Positions 8,074 to 16,200 of a DNA stretch of 53,009 nucleotides are shown here, in pieces; positions within the stretch are counted from its first letter, which is position 1, and the number at the start of each line of letters is the position of its first letter. The stretch covers positions 1 to 53,009 of the forward strand of contig CANQHN010000020.1 of assembly GCA_947623745.1 (NCBI GenBank), read 5' to 3'. A program made the position numbers and the translations under genes. Below the pieces are notes generated by a model. It was given only the letters and a program-made list of their open reading frames with translations, ran no database searches and was not told the DNA's origin. Source of the DNA: an uncultured Oscillospiraceae bacterium. Lineage in GTDB: Bacteria > Bacillota > Clostridia > Oscillospirales > Oscillospiraceae.

Positions 8074-10852
8074 CTGATTCACCCGCCATTAAGGCTTTGA
8101 GCTCTGCCAAACCCTTCATATCAAATTCGCTTCCTGTCAGGTCATCGATCATGGAAGAAATCACATCCTCGGATTTCTGAATCTGTTCATCCAATTCCAG
8201 ATAAGTCACAGCATACTTATCCGCCAACGCCTGTACCGCCTTTTCCAGGGCCTCGATGATTGCATCCGGCATGGCGCGGAGAGACACGCACAGCGGAACG
8301 ATCCATTTCAGGCGCAGAAGGTCAAGAACCTGCTCATCGCTCAGCCCTTCAATGGTCTCTTTGGTTTTCATGTGGAGCGCATAGGATCTTTCTTTGACAT
8401 CCTTTTTGACGGCTTTTTCTTCCGCCATCAGCTTATCAGCGCAGACCATCTTCGCCTCAAAGGAATCTTCCGGGAAGGAATATGCCTCGCGCAGCGTTTT
8501 CATATATGCCGCGACTTTGCCCTTGGCATACGGGGCATTTCCATCTACGGACTCCCAGTTCACTTCCTTGTGCTCAAAGATATATTGCAGCTTCGCCGTC
8601 TTTCCAGCTTTGGTATCTATCAATACAGCATATCCCTGCAGGGCAGTAAGTTCCGGAGAAGAGATGTCTGCATAGATTTCCGCAAGTTTTGCCGCAAACT
8701 CTTTGGGTACAAATGCAGTATTGTCATCATTCAGAAACTCACCGCGATCACTCTCATCAATGGAATCTATGATCTCTGTCAGCCCGGCGGCAATTTCGTC
8801 CAATCTGGCTTCCCTTGCCTTGAGTGCATCATAATCTTCCTGCAGAAGTGTAGTCTGTACCAGATCAAAGGGAATGACATGGCCTACCCAGCCGTTCTGT
8901 ACTTCTTCTTCCTTGTCGTCTTTCTTTTTGATGACCATATTCGGGTCGACCTGCCTTGTGGCAGCAAAACCTTCCGTCTGAATAATTTCAAGATCGGTGG
9001 AAATCATGGCCCACTTGTCATCTAAAAGTTGATACGCTTGATACTTGTCTATCAGAGAAAACGGTGCAACACAGCCAAAAATCTTTTGCGCAATGGTATC
9101 CTCGGCGTTGGAGGCATTCAGATCCATCATTTTTCCGATCAGTTCGCCGTCCAGATATGTATCAAAATCCGCGAACGCCGACTGATGTGCTGCAATGAAC
9201 GCTTGTACATCGGCACTGCCTTCGATAGCTTCTTTGATGTTTTCAACTGACAATCTTGAATAGGGGGTTTCACCGGCGGCAAACAGAACACGTCTCAGCT
9301 GAGGGAACGCAGTCCAATACTGTTCCAGGAGATCAATTTCATGGCCGGGAATACCGCCGAACATGGTGGCGTAAATATCCCAGGTTTTTGTCGCTTCAGA
9401 AGAATCGATATAACGGGGAATATTCAGGTTATATCCATTTCGGCGAATCTCCTCCTTGGAAACCAGCCTGCAAAATCTTTCAATTCTTTCAGGACGGGCA
9501 GCAACCGCATCGACGATCCTCTTGATATCCGATGCCATCAGTTTGTTGGTCTTACCAACTTTGGTGAAGCCCTTAGATGCGTCAATAAAAAGCACATCAG
9601 AAGCTTCGCGCTTTTGCCGCAAAACCATAATAATGGTGGGAATGCCCGTGCCATAGAAAATATTTGCAGGCAGTCCGATGATTGCTTCAATGTTGTTATT
9701 CTCAATCAAATTACGGCGAATACGCCCCTCGCCTTCACCCTGTCCATCAGCACCTCCAACAGCATCACCACGGAACAAGACACCATGAGGGAGGACGATG
9801 GTCATAATACCACTTGGTTTTACATGGTACAGGTCGTGAAGCAGGAACGCATAGTCAGCTTTCCCTTTCGGTGCCATACCGTAGCGATAACGGGGATCTG
9901 TTTCCTTGTGAGACGGGTCCCAGTGCTGCGAATAGGGCGGGTTGGAAACCACGGCATCCAGATACAACGGGTTATATGTCTGCGTGACATCATCGTACAT
10001 AGGCCAGTCCTGCTCCAGCGTATCGCCACAGCGAGTGAAGATATTGGCGGGATTGATGCCGCGCATAACAAGATTCATACGGGTCAGATTGTATGTGTTT
10101 TCTTTCAGCTCCTGCGCATAGTACATGATACTGTCTTTGCTTTTCAGATACTTGGCCGCACTCTTGCCGATGGTAATCAAAAGAGAGCCTGAGCCGCTTG
10201 TGGGGTCATATATTTCGATTTTTTCGCGATCCTTCAAGTGATTTGCGACAATCTCAGACATAAGCTGAGACACTTCATGAGGTGTATAGAACTCACCGGC
10301 CTTCTTTCCGGCATTTGCAGCAAAATTGCTGATTAGATATTCGTAGATGAAGCCCAAAACATCATAGTCCTGCCTGCCATCGGTGGGAATATCCTTGATC
10401 AGTTGAATCAAATCACGGATAGCCTTTGTCTGATTGTTGGTGCTGTCACCGAGCTTGCTCAGCCCGGTTTCCAGTGTATTAAAGATTTTACTAAACACCT
10501 TTTTCTGCGTATCGCTGATCAGACGATTGAATGCAGAGAGAGCAGTTCTCACGTTGTCAACGGTAAAGCTATTTCCCTTATCCAGCCACGTTGAGAAAAG
10601 ATTATCATAGGCGATGAAATAGCCCAAATGTTGCTGACAATAATTAACAAGTTCCTCGTTGTTTTCATGTACATGTTCCTGAAGGTCAGTTTCTTCATAT
10701 CCGTCCTTCTTCAGAAAATCTGCTTCTTTGTCAGAGAGGAACTTATAGAAGATAAAGCCGAGGATGTAATCCTTGTATTCGTTAGCCTCGATCTTGGAAC
10801 GCATTTTGTTTGCGGATTCCCAGATTTTATTGGCAAGCTGCTGTTTGTTCAT
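8066..10852 (-). CDS. hsdM: Type I restriction-modification DNA methyltransferase subunit, long form
   Basis: HsdM, an N6-adenine methyltransferase that protects host DNA and forms the core of the restriction complex. The start is the ATG at 10852 (MNKQQLANKIWES), well spaced after AAAGGAGC. The HsdM N-terminal helical domain comes first, then SAM motif I DPTSGSGSLL (D216) and the catalytic NPPY at 304-307, followed by FYGTGIPTIIMVL. At 928 residues it is nearly twice the classic length. About 400 residues after the methyltransferase core form an acidic, largely helical extension ending MAGESDE. Such long HsdM forms exist in Firmicutes; the role of the extension is unknown to me. It starts the operon and overlaps hsdS by a few bases. 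Confidence 0.95.
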   Translation of the reverse strand: MNKQQLANKIWESANKMRSKIEANEYKDYILGFIFYKFLSDKEADFLKKDGYEETDLQEHVHENNEELVNYCQQHLGYFIAYDNLFSTWLDKGNSFTVDNVRTALSAFNRLISDTQKKVFSKIFNTLETGLSKLGDSTNNQTKAIRDLIQLIKDIPTDGRQDYDVLGFIYEYLISNFAANAGKKAGEFYTPHEVSQLMSEIVANHLKDREKIEIYDPTSGSGSLLITIGKSAAKYLKSKDSIMYYAQELKENTYNLTRMNLVMRGINPANIFTRCGDTLEQDWPMYDDVTQTYNPLYLDAVVSNPPYSQHWDPSHKETDPRYRYGMAPKGKADYAFLLHDLYHVKPSGIMTIVLPHGVLFRGDAVGGADGQGEGEGRIRRNLIENNNIEAIIGLPANIFYGTGIPTIIMVLRQKREASDVLFIDASKGFTKVGKTNKLMASDIKRIVDAVAARPERIERFCRLVSKEEIRRNGYNLNIPRYIDSSEATKTWDIYATMFGGIPGHEIDLLEQYWTAFPQLRRVLFAAGETPYSRLSVENIKEAIEGSADVQAFIAAHQSAFADFDTYLDGELIGKMMDLNASNAEDTIAQKIFGCVAPFSLIDKYQAYQLLDDKWAMISTDLEIIQTEGFAATRQVDPNMVIKKKDDKEEEVQNGWVGHVIPFDLVQTTLLQEDYDALKAREARLDEIAAGLTEIIDSIDESDRGEFLNDDNTAFVPKEFAAKLAEIYADISSPELTALQGYAVLIDTKAGKTAKLQYIFEHKEVNWESVDGNAPYAKGKVAAYMKTLREAYSFPEDSFEAKMVCADKLMAEEKAVKKDVKERSYALHMKTKETIEGLSDEQVLDLLRLKWIVPLCVSLRAMPDAIIEALEKAVQALADKYAVTYLELDEQIQKSEDVISSMIDDLTGSEFDMKGLAELKALMAGESDE

Positions 10853-11033
10853 AATTGCTGCTCCTTTGTAAAACATTGCCATTGCCTGTCGAATAGACGG
10901 CTGCAACAGAATCGCAAAGCTTTATCATCCATGGCTGAAGTAGCGCCACTATAGCAATAACTGTTGCAAATATTTCATATGTGGTTATAACAATTTGTAG
11001 TCTCTTGTGGCATACAACAGCCTCCTAAATAAA

Positions 11034-11234
11034 TTAACATTCTGATTTTTGCTTGATATATTTCCCACTCTTAATTCTCGCGTCCTTCGGCTTTGGTTCG
11101 TCGTCTGGGATAGCCCATGAATAGTCAATTCTTATTGCCCCAGGAACACGTCCTTGAGCGCAAAGAATCTGGATGCGCCGGGTCGAAATGCCCCAGCGTT
11201 CCGCTGTCTGTCGAATGGATAGGTATTTCATCAT
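11034..11234 (-). CDS. Small MerR/excisionase-like helix-turn-helix protein
   Basis: A 66-residue protein with an N-terminal winged-helix-type helix-turn-helix (YLSIRQTAERWGISTRRIQ) and a basic tail (RIKSGKYIKQKSE). This type is common on Firmicute mobile elements and next to methyltransferase genes, where it acts as a regulator or recombination directionality factor. The start at 11234 is chosen because AAAGGAG lies 6 nt upstream. A promoter at 11270-11298 drives it. It lies 180 nt upstream of hsdM on the same strand and could control the restriction operon; that link is inferred from position. Confidence 0.75.
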   Translation of the reverse strand: MMKYLSIRQTAERWGISTRRIQILCAQGRVPGAIRIDYSWAIPDDEPKPKDARIKSGKYIKQKSEC

Positions 11235-11269
11235 CCTGCGCTCCTTTTCGATACAATTCAACATAATAT

Positions 11270-11298
11270 ATTATACTCGATACTGCGAATAAAAACAA
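11270..11298 (-). promoter_or_regulatory. Promoter of the helix-turn-helix gene
   Basis: On the minus strand, TTGTTT (11298-11293), a 17-nt spacer and TATAAT (11275-11270), ending about 36 nt before the chosen start codon. Confidence 0.7.
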
Positions 11299-11344
11299 GA
11301 GTATTTTCAGATTTTTATAAGGATGTGGGAGTATCCCACGAACA

Positions 11345-11383
11345 AAACTGACCGTTCTCCGCAGCTCGGAGGGCGGTCAGTTT
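11345..11383. other. Long hairpin, possible minus-strand terminator
   Basis: A 17-bp stem with two T-G pairs (11345-11361 with 11367-11383) and loop CAGCT. Read on the minus strand it ends in TTTT, which would suit a terminator, but no gene upstream of it on that strand is supported. Confidence 0.55.
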
Positions 11384-11658
11384 CCACTGTGTGTGGCAAC
11401 ACCGGATTTGCTTGCCATTCTTCCAAAAACGTATTCATGCAACAGTGATATCTTTGGCTTTTCAAAGTGGAGGATACCAATGCTTTCAAAGTATTCTTTC
11501 CCAACACCCCCTCATTCGTCGATAAATAGTCCGTTGTAAAGTAGAGGGTATTTTTTCAATCAAATACACCCAAAGCGGCACAGAGATGCTCATTGTATAG
11601 CGGAAACGACGTCCTTGCAACCTGAAAATCTATTGCCAATCAAAAGGGGGGATCGAAT

Positions 11659-11853
11659 ATGGCAAACAGCGTAAGACCAATCCGCAAGAAGCTAATCAAC
11701 CGCACGAACATTCTGCAGCATATAATTGAAGCGATTGCCCGCTGTATCTTGCCGGACATTCTCGCTTTCTATGAGAGCGAGGAGGGGCAGCGGGAGTTTG
11801 CCGAATGGAAAAGGCGGCAGGAAGCGGAGAAGCAGGAGGTCAAAACAGAATGA
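11659..11853 (+). CDS. Small 64-residue protein, mobile-element type
   Basis: A short, mostly helical protein with a hydrophobic centre (IIEAIARCILPDILAFYES) and a charged tail. The ATG follows an AAAAGGGGGG ribosome site, and a terminator comes 12 nt after the stop, so it is a complete small transcription unit. Proteins of this look occur on Firmicute integrative elements. I recognise the type but not a function. Confidence 0.6.
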   Translation: MANSVRPIRKKLINRTNILQHIIEAIARCILPDILAFYESEEGQREFAEWKRRQEAEKQEVKTE

Positions 11854-11864
11854 ATGCGCAAAAT

Positions 11865-11900
11865 GGGATGTCATCGGTAATGGTGACATCCCAGTCTTTT
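11865..11900 (+). terminator. Terminator of the 64-residue gene
   Basis: A 9-bp perfect stem (11865-11873 with 11884-11892), a 10-nt loop, then AGTCTTTT. Confidence 0.75.
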
Positions 11901-12000
11901 GCATTTATGGTGTCTGCTTTTCCTTCCGCGGTCCTCTTGGTTTGGATGTCGGCCGTTTTTTCACTCCGTTGCGGAAATGAGTTGCCTCGTACCGATCGAA

Positions 12001-12050
12001 GAAAAACAATAATCCGACCCCATCTCCCACAGGAAACGGGTTCGGATTAT
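12001..12050 (-). terminator. Terminator of tRNA-Leu
   Basis: Directly after the tRNA on the minus strand: 9-bp stem ATAATCCGA/TCGGATTAT (12009-12017 with 12042-12050) extended by CCC/GGG, followed by TTGTTTTTC. Confidence 0.8.
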
Positions 12051-12057
12051 AGGGGTT

Positions 12058-12142
12058 TGGTGCGCCTGAAGGGACTCGAACCCACACGTCTCTCGACACG
12101 AGAACCTAAATCTCGCATGTCTGCCAATTCCATCACAGGCGC
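12058..12142 (-). tRNA. tRNA-Leu (anticodon UAG)
   Basis: An 85-nt class II tRNA with encoded CCA. Acceptor stem GCGCCTG/CAGGCGC with discriminator A; anticodon stem CGAGA/TCTCG around loop TTTAGGT, giving anticodon TAG; long variable arm; T arm with GGTTCGAGTCC. It reads CUA (and other CUN by wobble) leucine codons. It has its own promoter and terminator. Its 3' end faces the island at 2200-11900, the side where tRNA-specific integrases insert, but I see no integrase and no copy of the tRNA end near 2200. Confidence 0.96.
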
Positions 12143-12159
12143 GTATTTTAAACAGGTTT

Positions 12160-12188
12160 ATTTTATCATTACGACCAAGTTGTGTCAA
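12160..12188 (-). promoter_or_regulatory. Promoter of tRNA-Leu
   Basis: TTGACA (12188-12183), 17-nt spacer, TAAAAT (12165-12160); the tRNA 5' end lies 18 nt further on. Confidence 0.85.
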
Positions 12189-12268
12189 GGCAGACAGGCG
12201 GGGCAATTCCCGTCATCCAAAAGAGAGGACTTGAGTTCCGACCTATGTGTCCTGAGAAGGGCGCGTCT

Positions 12269-12330
12269 GCCGGTGAAAACGGTCAAGGTCATGTTTCCTT
12301 GGGGGAGAGCAAGGAGCCGCTTTCACCGGC
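12269..12330. other. Inverted repeat, possible structured RNA
   Basis: GCCGGTGAAA at 12269-12278 pairs with TTTCACCGGC at 12321-12330. CGG/CCG and AAGG/CCTT pairings continue inside, giving a nested fold. No reading frame or promoter is clearly attached to it. Confidence 0.4.
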
Positions 12331-12357
12331 TTGCCTGCTGATATGCAGAGATCAGTA

Positions 12358-12386
12358 TGAAAAAGCCCCAGCCGGGGCCGGGGCAG
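12358..12386 (-). terminator. Terminator of the 34-residue peptide gene
   Basis: A GC-rich hairpin of GCCCC/GGGGC type followed on the minus strand by CTTTTTCAT, 8 nt after the stop codon. The same hairpin and tail (GGGGCTTTTTCAT) end the two peptide genes at 12696 and 13000. Confidence 0.8.
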
Positions 12387-12393
12387 GATGTCA

Positions 12394-12498
12394 TCAACAT
12401 AACAGAGCAAAAAGGATAAGGAACCCTGAAAAAGACGCTATAGCTAACCAGATAGCAACCGCAGGGGTAAAAATAGAATCTCTATTTGGTCTATTCAT
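12394..12498 (-). CDS. 34-residue single-helix membrane peptide (A)
   Basis: MNRPNRDSIF starts a short polar head; about 22 hydrophobic residues (AVAIWLAIASFSGFLILFAL) then run almost to the end (LLC). The ATG at 12498 follows AAAAGGAG. It has a TTGACA-N17-TAAAAT promoter and its own terminator, so it is a self-contained unit despite its size. One membrane helix, no signal peptidase site. Function unknown. Candidates are a type I toxin-like peptide or a small membrane-complex regulator. Part of a cluster of three such genes next to the CRISPR array. Confidence 0.65.
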   Translation of the reverse strand: MNRPNRDSIFTPAVAIWLAIASFSGFLILFALLC

Positions 12499-12524
12499 AA
12501 GTTTTCAGTCTCCTTTTCAATTAA

Positions 12525-12553
12525 ATTTTATAATAATTTGTCTGTTTTGTCAA
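12525..12553 (-). promoter_or_regulatory. Promoter of peptide A
   Basis: TTGACA (12553-12548), 17-nt spacer, TAAAAT (12530-12525). Confidence 0.85.
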
Positions 12554-12649
12554 GGAGCGGCCCCTATGCTAAGCGAAAGTTCCAGAGCGAGGCGTAGATT
12601 CTATATGTATATGTGTGCCCCGCGTCCTCTTTGGGCATAGTCTTACCCC

Positions 12650-12679
12650 TTGACAACAAAAATGGCCGTATGATACAAT
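12650..12679 (+). promoter_or_regulatory. Promoter of peptide B
   Basis: TTGACA (12650-12655), 18-nt spacer, TACAAT (12674-12679), 16 nt before the start codon. Confidence 0.75.
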
Positions 12680-12695
12680 TGATTTGGTGATAATC

Positions 12696-12803
12696 ATGAA
12701 ATTAAATGATACCCAAAAGAAGTTTTTGATCTATTGCGTTTTTCATATCGCACTCTGCCTGCTTGCTTTGATTTTGTTTCCCTTTCCCACTTTTCCCGCA
12801 TGA
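12696..12803 (+). CDS. 35-residue single-helix membrane peptide (B)
   Basis: The polar start MKLNDTQKKF is followed by a membrane helix (LIYCVFHIALCLLALILF) and the tail PFPTFPA. The ATG follows GGTGAT. Peptide C shares the pattern of one helix and a proline/phenylalanine tail (LILFPFPTFPA versus LTLFPMPSF), so B and C look like diverged copies. Own promoter and terminator. Function unknown; the same alternatives as for peptide A apply. Confidence 0.65.
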   Translation: MKLNDTQKKFLIYCVFHIALCLLALILFPFPTFPA

Positions 12804-12815
12804 CCAGAACGCTCC

Positions 12816-12839
12816 GCCCCGGCCCGGCCGGGGCTTTTT
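12816..12839 (+). terminator. Terminator of peptide B
   Basis: A 7-bp stem GCCCCGG/CCGGGGC (12816-12822 with 12828-12834), then TTTTT. Confidence 0.85.
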
Positions 12840-12936
12840 CATGCCTGTTTCCGTCTCTGGCGGCAAAAACGCCCGAAATGCCGTCCTTTGCGGACAGATA
12901 GATGTTTACACTCTCGTTTGGCATAAACTTCACCTC

Positions 12937-12965
12937 TTGACAGGAAAACAGGTGTTTGCTATAAT
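12937..12965 (+). promoter_or_regulatory. Perfect-consensus promoter of peptide C
   Basis: TTGACA (12937-12942), exactly 17 nt, TATAAT (12960-12965). A full match to the vegetative sigma-factor consensus is rare and suggests strong constitutive transcription unless countered after initiation. Confidence 0.9.
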
Positions 12966-12999
12966 AAATAGACATTTTAGGGCGGAAGGGGAAACCAGT

Positions 13000-13089
13000 A
13001 TGAGCAACAAAGAATTCTATGGATTTTTTGCTTTTTTCTTTTTGGTCTGCCTGATTGTTTTGACTCTGTTCCCCATGCCCTCCTTTTAG
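13000..13089 (+). CDS. 29-residue single-helix membrane peptide (C)
   Basis: MSNKEFYGFFAFF opens a hydrophobic stretch (FAFFFLVCLIVLTLF) that ends in PMPSF. The ATG at 13000 follows GGAAGGGG. Transcribed from a perfect-consensus promoter and closed by an 8-bp GC hairpin with a T run. Related in shape and tail to peptide B. A highly expressed 29-residue hydrophobic peptide fits type I toxin-antitoxin toxins, but I see no clear antisense RNA, so function stays open. Confidence 0.65.
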   Translation: MSNKEFYGFFAFFFLVCLIVLTLFPMPSF

Positions 13090-13096
13090 TCACCCC

Positions 13097-13121
13097 GCCC
13101 CGGCTCCGGCCGGGGCTTTTT
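13097..13121 (+). terminator. Terminator of peptide C
   Basis: An 8-bp stem GCCCCGGC/GCCGGGGC (13097-13104 with 13109-13116), loop TCCG, then TTTTT. Confidence 0.88.
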
Positions 13122-13172
13122 CATGCCCTCTCCTCGCATTCCTTGCTGGCGAAGGCGTAGACCAGGTTCCGG

Positions 13173-13208
13173 TATGCCCTGGGACGTTCATACACGTCCC
13201 AGGGTATC
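13173..13208. other. Hairpin at the leader-distal end of the CRISPR region
   Basis: A stem of about 13 bp (ATGCCCTGGGACG pairing with CGTCCCAGGGTAT, one G-T) around a short loop. It may stop read-through between the peptide genes and the convergent CRISPR transcript. No clear T run on the minus side. Confidence 0.5.
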
Positions 13209-13224
13209 ATTTTGTGTTGGACCT

Positions 13225-13247
13225 ATTTGCCCTGCGAGGGGCACGAC
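13225..13247 (-). repeat. Eroded terminal CRISPR repeat
   Basis: ATTT joined to GCCCTGCGAGGGGCACGAC: a repeat missing about ten internal bases. It lies exactly one spacer length (34 nt, 13248-13281) before the first recognisable repeat, so it is the dying oldest end of the array. Confidence 0.7.
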
Positions 13248-13281
13248 AGGAGATGAAGGACACCGCCTCCAACAAGGACGC

Positions 13282-16200
13282 ATTTCAACCCACGCGCCCG
13301 TGAGGGGCGCGACGAGCCAACAGGTTTGCCGGAGCCGTCTACAATTTTATTTCAACCCACGCGCCCCGCAAGGGGCGCGACCGCCTACTTCGACGAGAAG
13401 ACGACGTGAAGACGCCCATTTCAACCCACGCGCCCCGCGAGGGGCGCGACGCCAGAAGTGCGCGGCGATGAACGCGAGCATCGGATTTCAACCCACGCGC
13501 CCCGTGAGGGGCGCGACTTGGCTCGATACCCTGGCCGAGCTCATAGAGAGCAAGGCAAAGACGGTTGAGGACGCCGCCGCAATCATCCGGGCAAAGGTCG
13601 AACAGCTCAAGACCGGCCCCGGAAGGTAAAAAAATAGGCCCCCCGGCCAGCCACAGCGCAGGGGACCGATAACCAACAGCAAATGGAGGCGGCAAGGCCT
13701 GCCACTTACCGCCTCCATCATAGCACACCCGCCCCAGGAAATCAAGATAAAACCCGGCGTCCTGGCTAAAGGGTGGAAAGGAACAAGGTTTTTCAATCAA
13801 CGCGCCCCGTGAGGGGCGCGACACCAGCCGCTCTGGTTCGCCGGATTGTCCGGACTATTTCAACCCACGCGCCCCGTAAGGGGCGCGACTGTTCGCGGAA
13901 GTGACCGACGCGCAGAAAAGCAATTTCAACCCACGCGCCCCGTGAGGGGCGCGACTGCAACGTGTCCAGCTCCGGCTGGATGGCCTCCTGATTTCAACCC
14001 ACGCGCCCCGTGAGGGGCGCGACCGACAGAACTTGATTTGAAAGTGCTGCGTATGCTATTTCAACCCACGCGCCCCGTGAGGGGCGCGACACGGCGGGGC
14101 CGTCATGCGCCGCAGGAGGCACAAATTTCAACCCACGCGCCCCGCGAGGGGCGCGACCGCGTGTAGGGCCGCGGAGCGCCAGGCCGGGCAATTTCAACCC
14201 ACGCGCCCCGCGAGGGGCGCGACCGGAAACCACCAGCACCACGTCCTTATCCCCGAATTTCAACCCACGCGCCCCGCGAGGGGCGCGACCTTCGGCTACA
14301 TCGAGTACACCGACCCCCTGAAATTTCAACCCACGCGCCCCGCGAGGGGCGCGACGGAACTGCGACCGGCGGGAGGCGGCCCTATTCAAATTTCAACCCA
14401 CGCGCCCCGCGAGGGGCGCGACTGGATGCCTCTGCCTCTCGGAACACCCACCAGACATTTCAACCCACGCGCCCCGCGAGGGGCGCGACAAATGCGACAA
14501 AATCCAAAGGCATAGCAGTTGGGATTTCAACCCACGCGCCCCGCGAGGGGCGCGACGAGCGTCAACGCCTTCCGGCAGCTTCTCTCGCCGATTTCAACCC
14601 ACGCGCCCCGCGAGGGGCGCGACGCAACAGCCCGTAATGGGTCCGCAGATGCCCGTATTTCAACCCACGCGCCCCGCGAGGGGCGCGACCGACCCGCCTG
14701 AGACCGATGTTGCGGGCCTGCTATTTCAACCCACGCGCCCCGCGAGGGGCGCGACCCGTATCCACCATAACTGGTTTTCTTCCCCTTGAGATTTCAACCC
14801 ACGCGCCCCGCGAGGGGCGCGACTTCTGATGCTGTCAACGGTGGATTCTCTGCCCTATTTCAACCCACGCGCCCCGCGAGGGGCGCGACGCTGACAAATG
14901 CTATATGGGGATTTGTACACTGATTTCAACCCACGCGCCCCGCGAGGGGCGCGACGAGCTCATGGCGACCGGCAAAGTGACCATCAAGGAATTTCAACCC
15001 ACGCGCCCCGCGAGGGGCGCGACAGGCCCCGAAGGCCCTCCCGGCCCCGCTGGTTCTGATTTCAACCCACGCGCCCCGCGAGGGGCGCGACGCGAACCTG
15101 TATATTATCCGCGAAAAACTATTTGAATTTCAACCCACGCGCCCCGCGAGGGGCGCGACGTCAATAACTTTGTCTATTACGTGGCCACGTTTTAATTTCA
15201 ACCCACGCGCCCCGCGAGGGGCGCGACCGTTGTGCTCAAAGATGTTCTCCAGGACTTTCAATTTCAACCCACGCGCCCCGCGAGGGGCGCGACGGGGAGA
15301 TAACTTCGCAAAGTGTTTCAAGGGCAAATTTCAACCCACGCGCCCCGCGAGGGGCGCGACCTCCATGATGTAGTCAGTGATTTTTTCGCTGTACTGATTT
15401 CAACCCACGCGCCCCGCGAGGGGCGCGACGGCGACCCGCCTGAGACCGATGTTGCGGGCCTGCTATTTCAACCCACGCGCCCCGCGAGGGGCGCGACGGG
15501 TGAACGATGGATAAGGAGCAGACAGCAATCATTTCAACCCACGCGCCCCGCGAGGGGCGCGACTTCAGACCGGCACCCGCGACCTGATTGACAACCAATT
15601 TCAACCCACGCGCCCCGCGAGGGGCGCGACCCGCCTCCAATCTGAAAAGTCAAAAGGCCACATTGATTTCAACCCACGCGCCCCGCGAGGGGCGCGACCA
15701 TGTACCGAAAATACGCTCTGCATCCTCCCACATTTCAACCCACGCGCCCCGCGAGGGGCGCGACCGTTTGGCCTTATGATAGACAATCGACTTGTCGATT
15801 TCAACCCACGCGCCCCGCGAGGGGCGCGACGTACTGCCCGGAGTGCAGGCGGGAGCGGAAACTTATTTCAACCCACGCGCCCCGCGAGGGGCGCGACGTC
15901 ACCGGCAAGGGCAGCTTCACCATCGTGGAGATTTCAACCCACGCGCCCCGCGAGGGGCGCGACACGCACCCCAGACCGCCAACGCCCAGGTCGCCGGATT
16001 TCAACCCACGCGCCCCGCGAGGGGCGCGACGCATAAGCTACGAGGCCACCGCCCGCGATATGAGCATTTCAACCCACGCGCCCCGCGAGGGGCGCGACGG
16101 GAATACACCTACCAGCCCCCGGAGGCGGAGGATATTTCAACCCACGCGCCCCGCGAGGGGCGCGACCCCGGTCCAGAGCAACACCCTGACTTACAACGGT

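Larger units (their letters stand above)
11265..11658. other. Gap without a convincing gene
   Basis: The stretch holds the promoter of the helix-turn-helix gene and a long hairpin at 11345-11383. Nothing else stands out. An open frame across 11307-11507 runs through the hairpin and has no ribosome site. Confidence 0.5.

Noticed and set aside
11307-11507. 66-codon minus-strand frame
   Set aside because: No ribosome site, and it runs through a long hairpin.
2200-12142. tRNA-Leu as an att site for the island
   Set aside because: No integrase and no copy of the tRNA 3' end at the left junction by eye.
12694-12924. Minus-strand frame starting MPNESVNIYLSAKDG with a good ribosome site
   Set aside because: It is antisense to peptide B and its terminator, with no visible promoter; kept only as a possibility.
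12358-13121. CreTA-type (CRISPR-guarded) toxin identity for the tiny peptides
   Set aside because: The solitary spacer at 25300 matches the cas5c promoter and none of the three peptide promoters; no second solitary guide was found.
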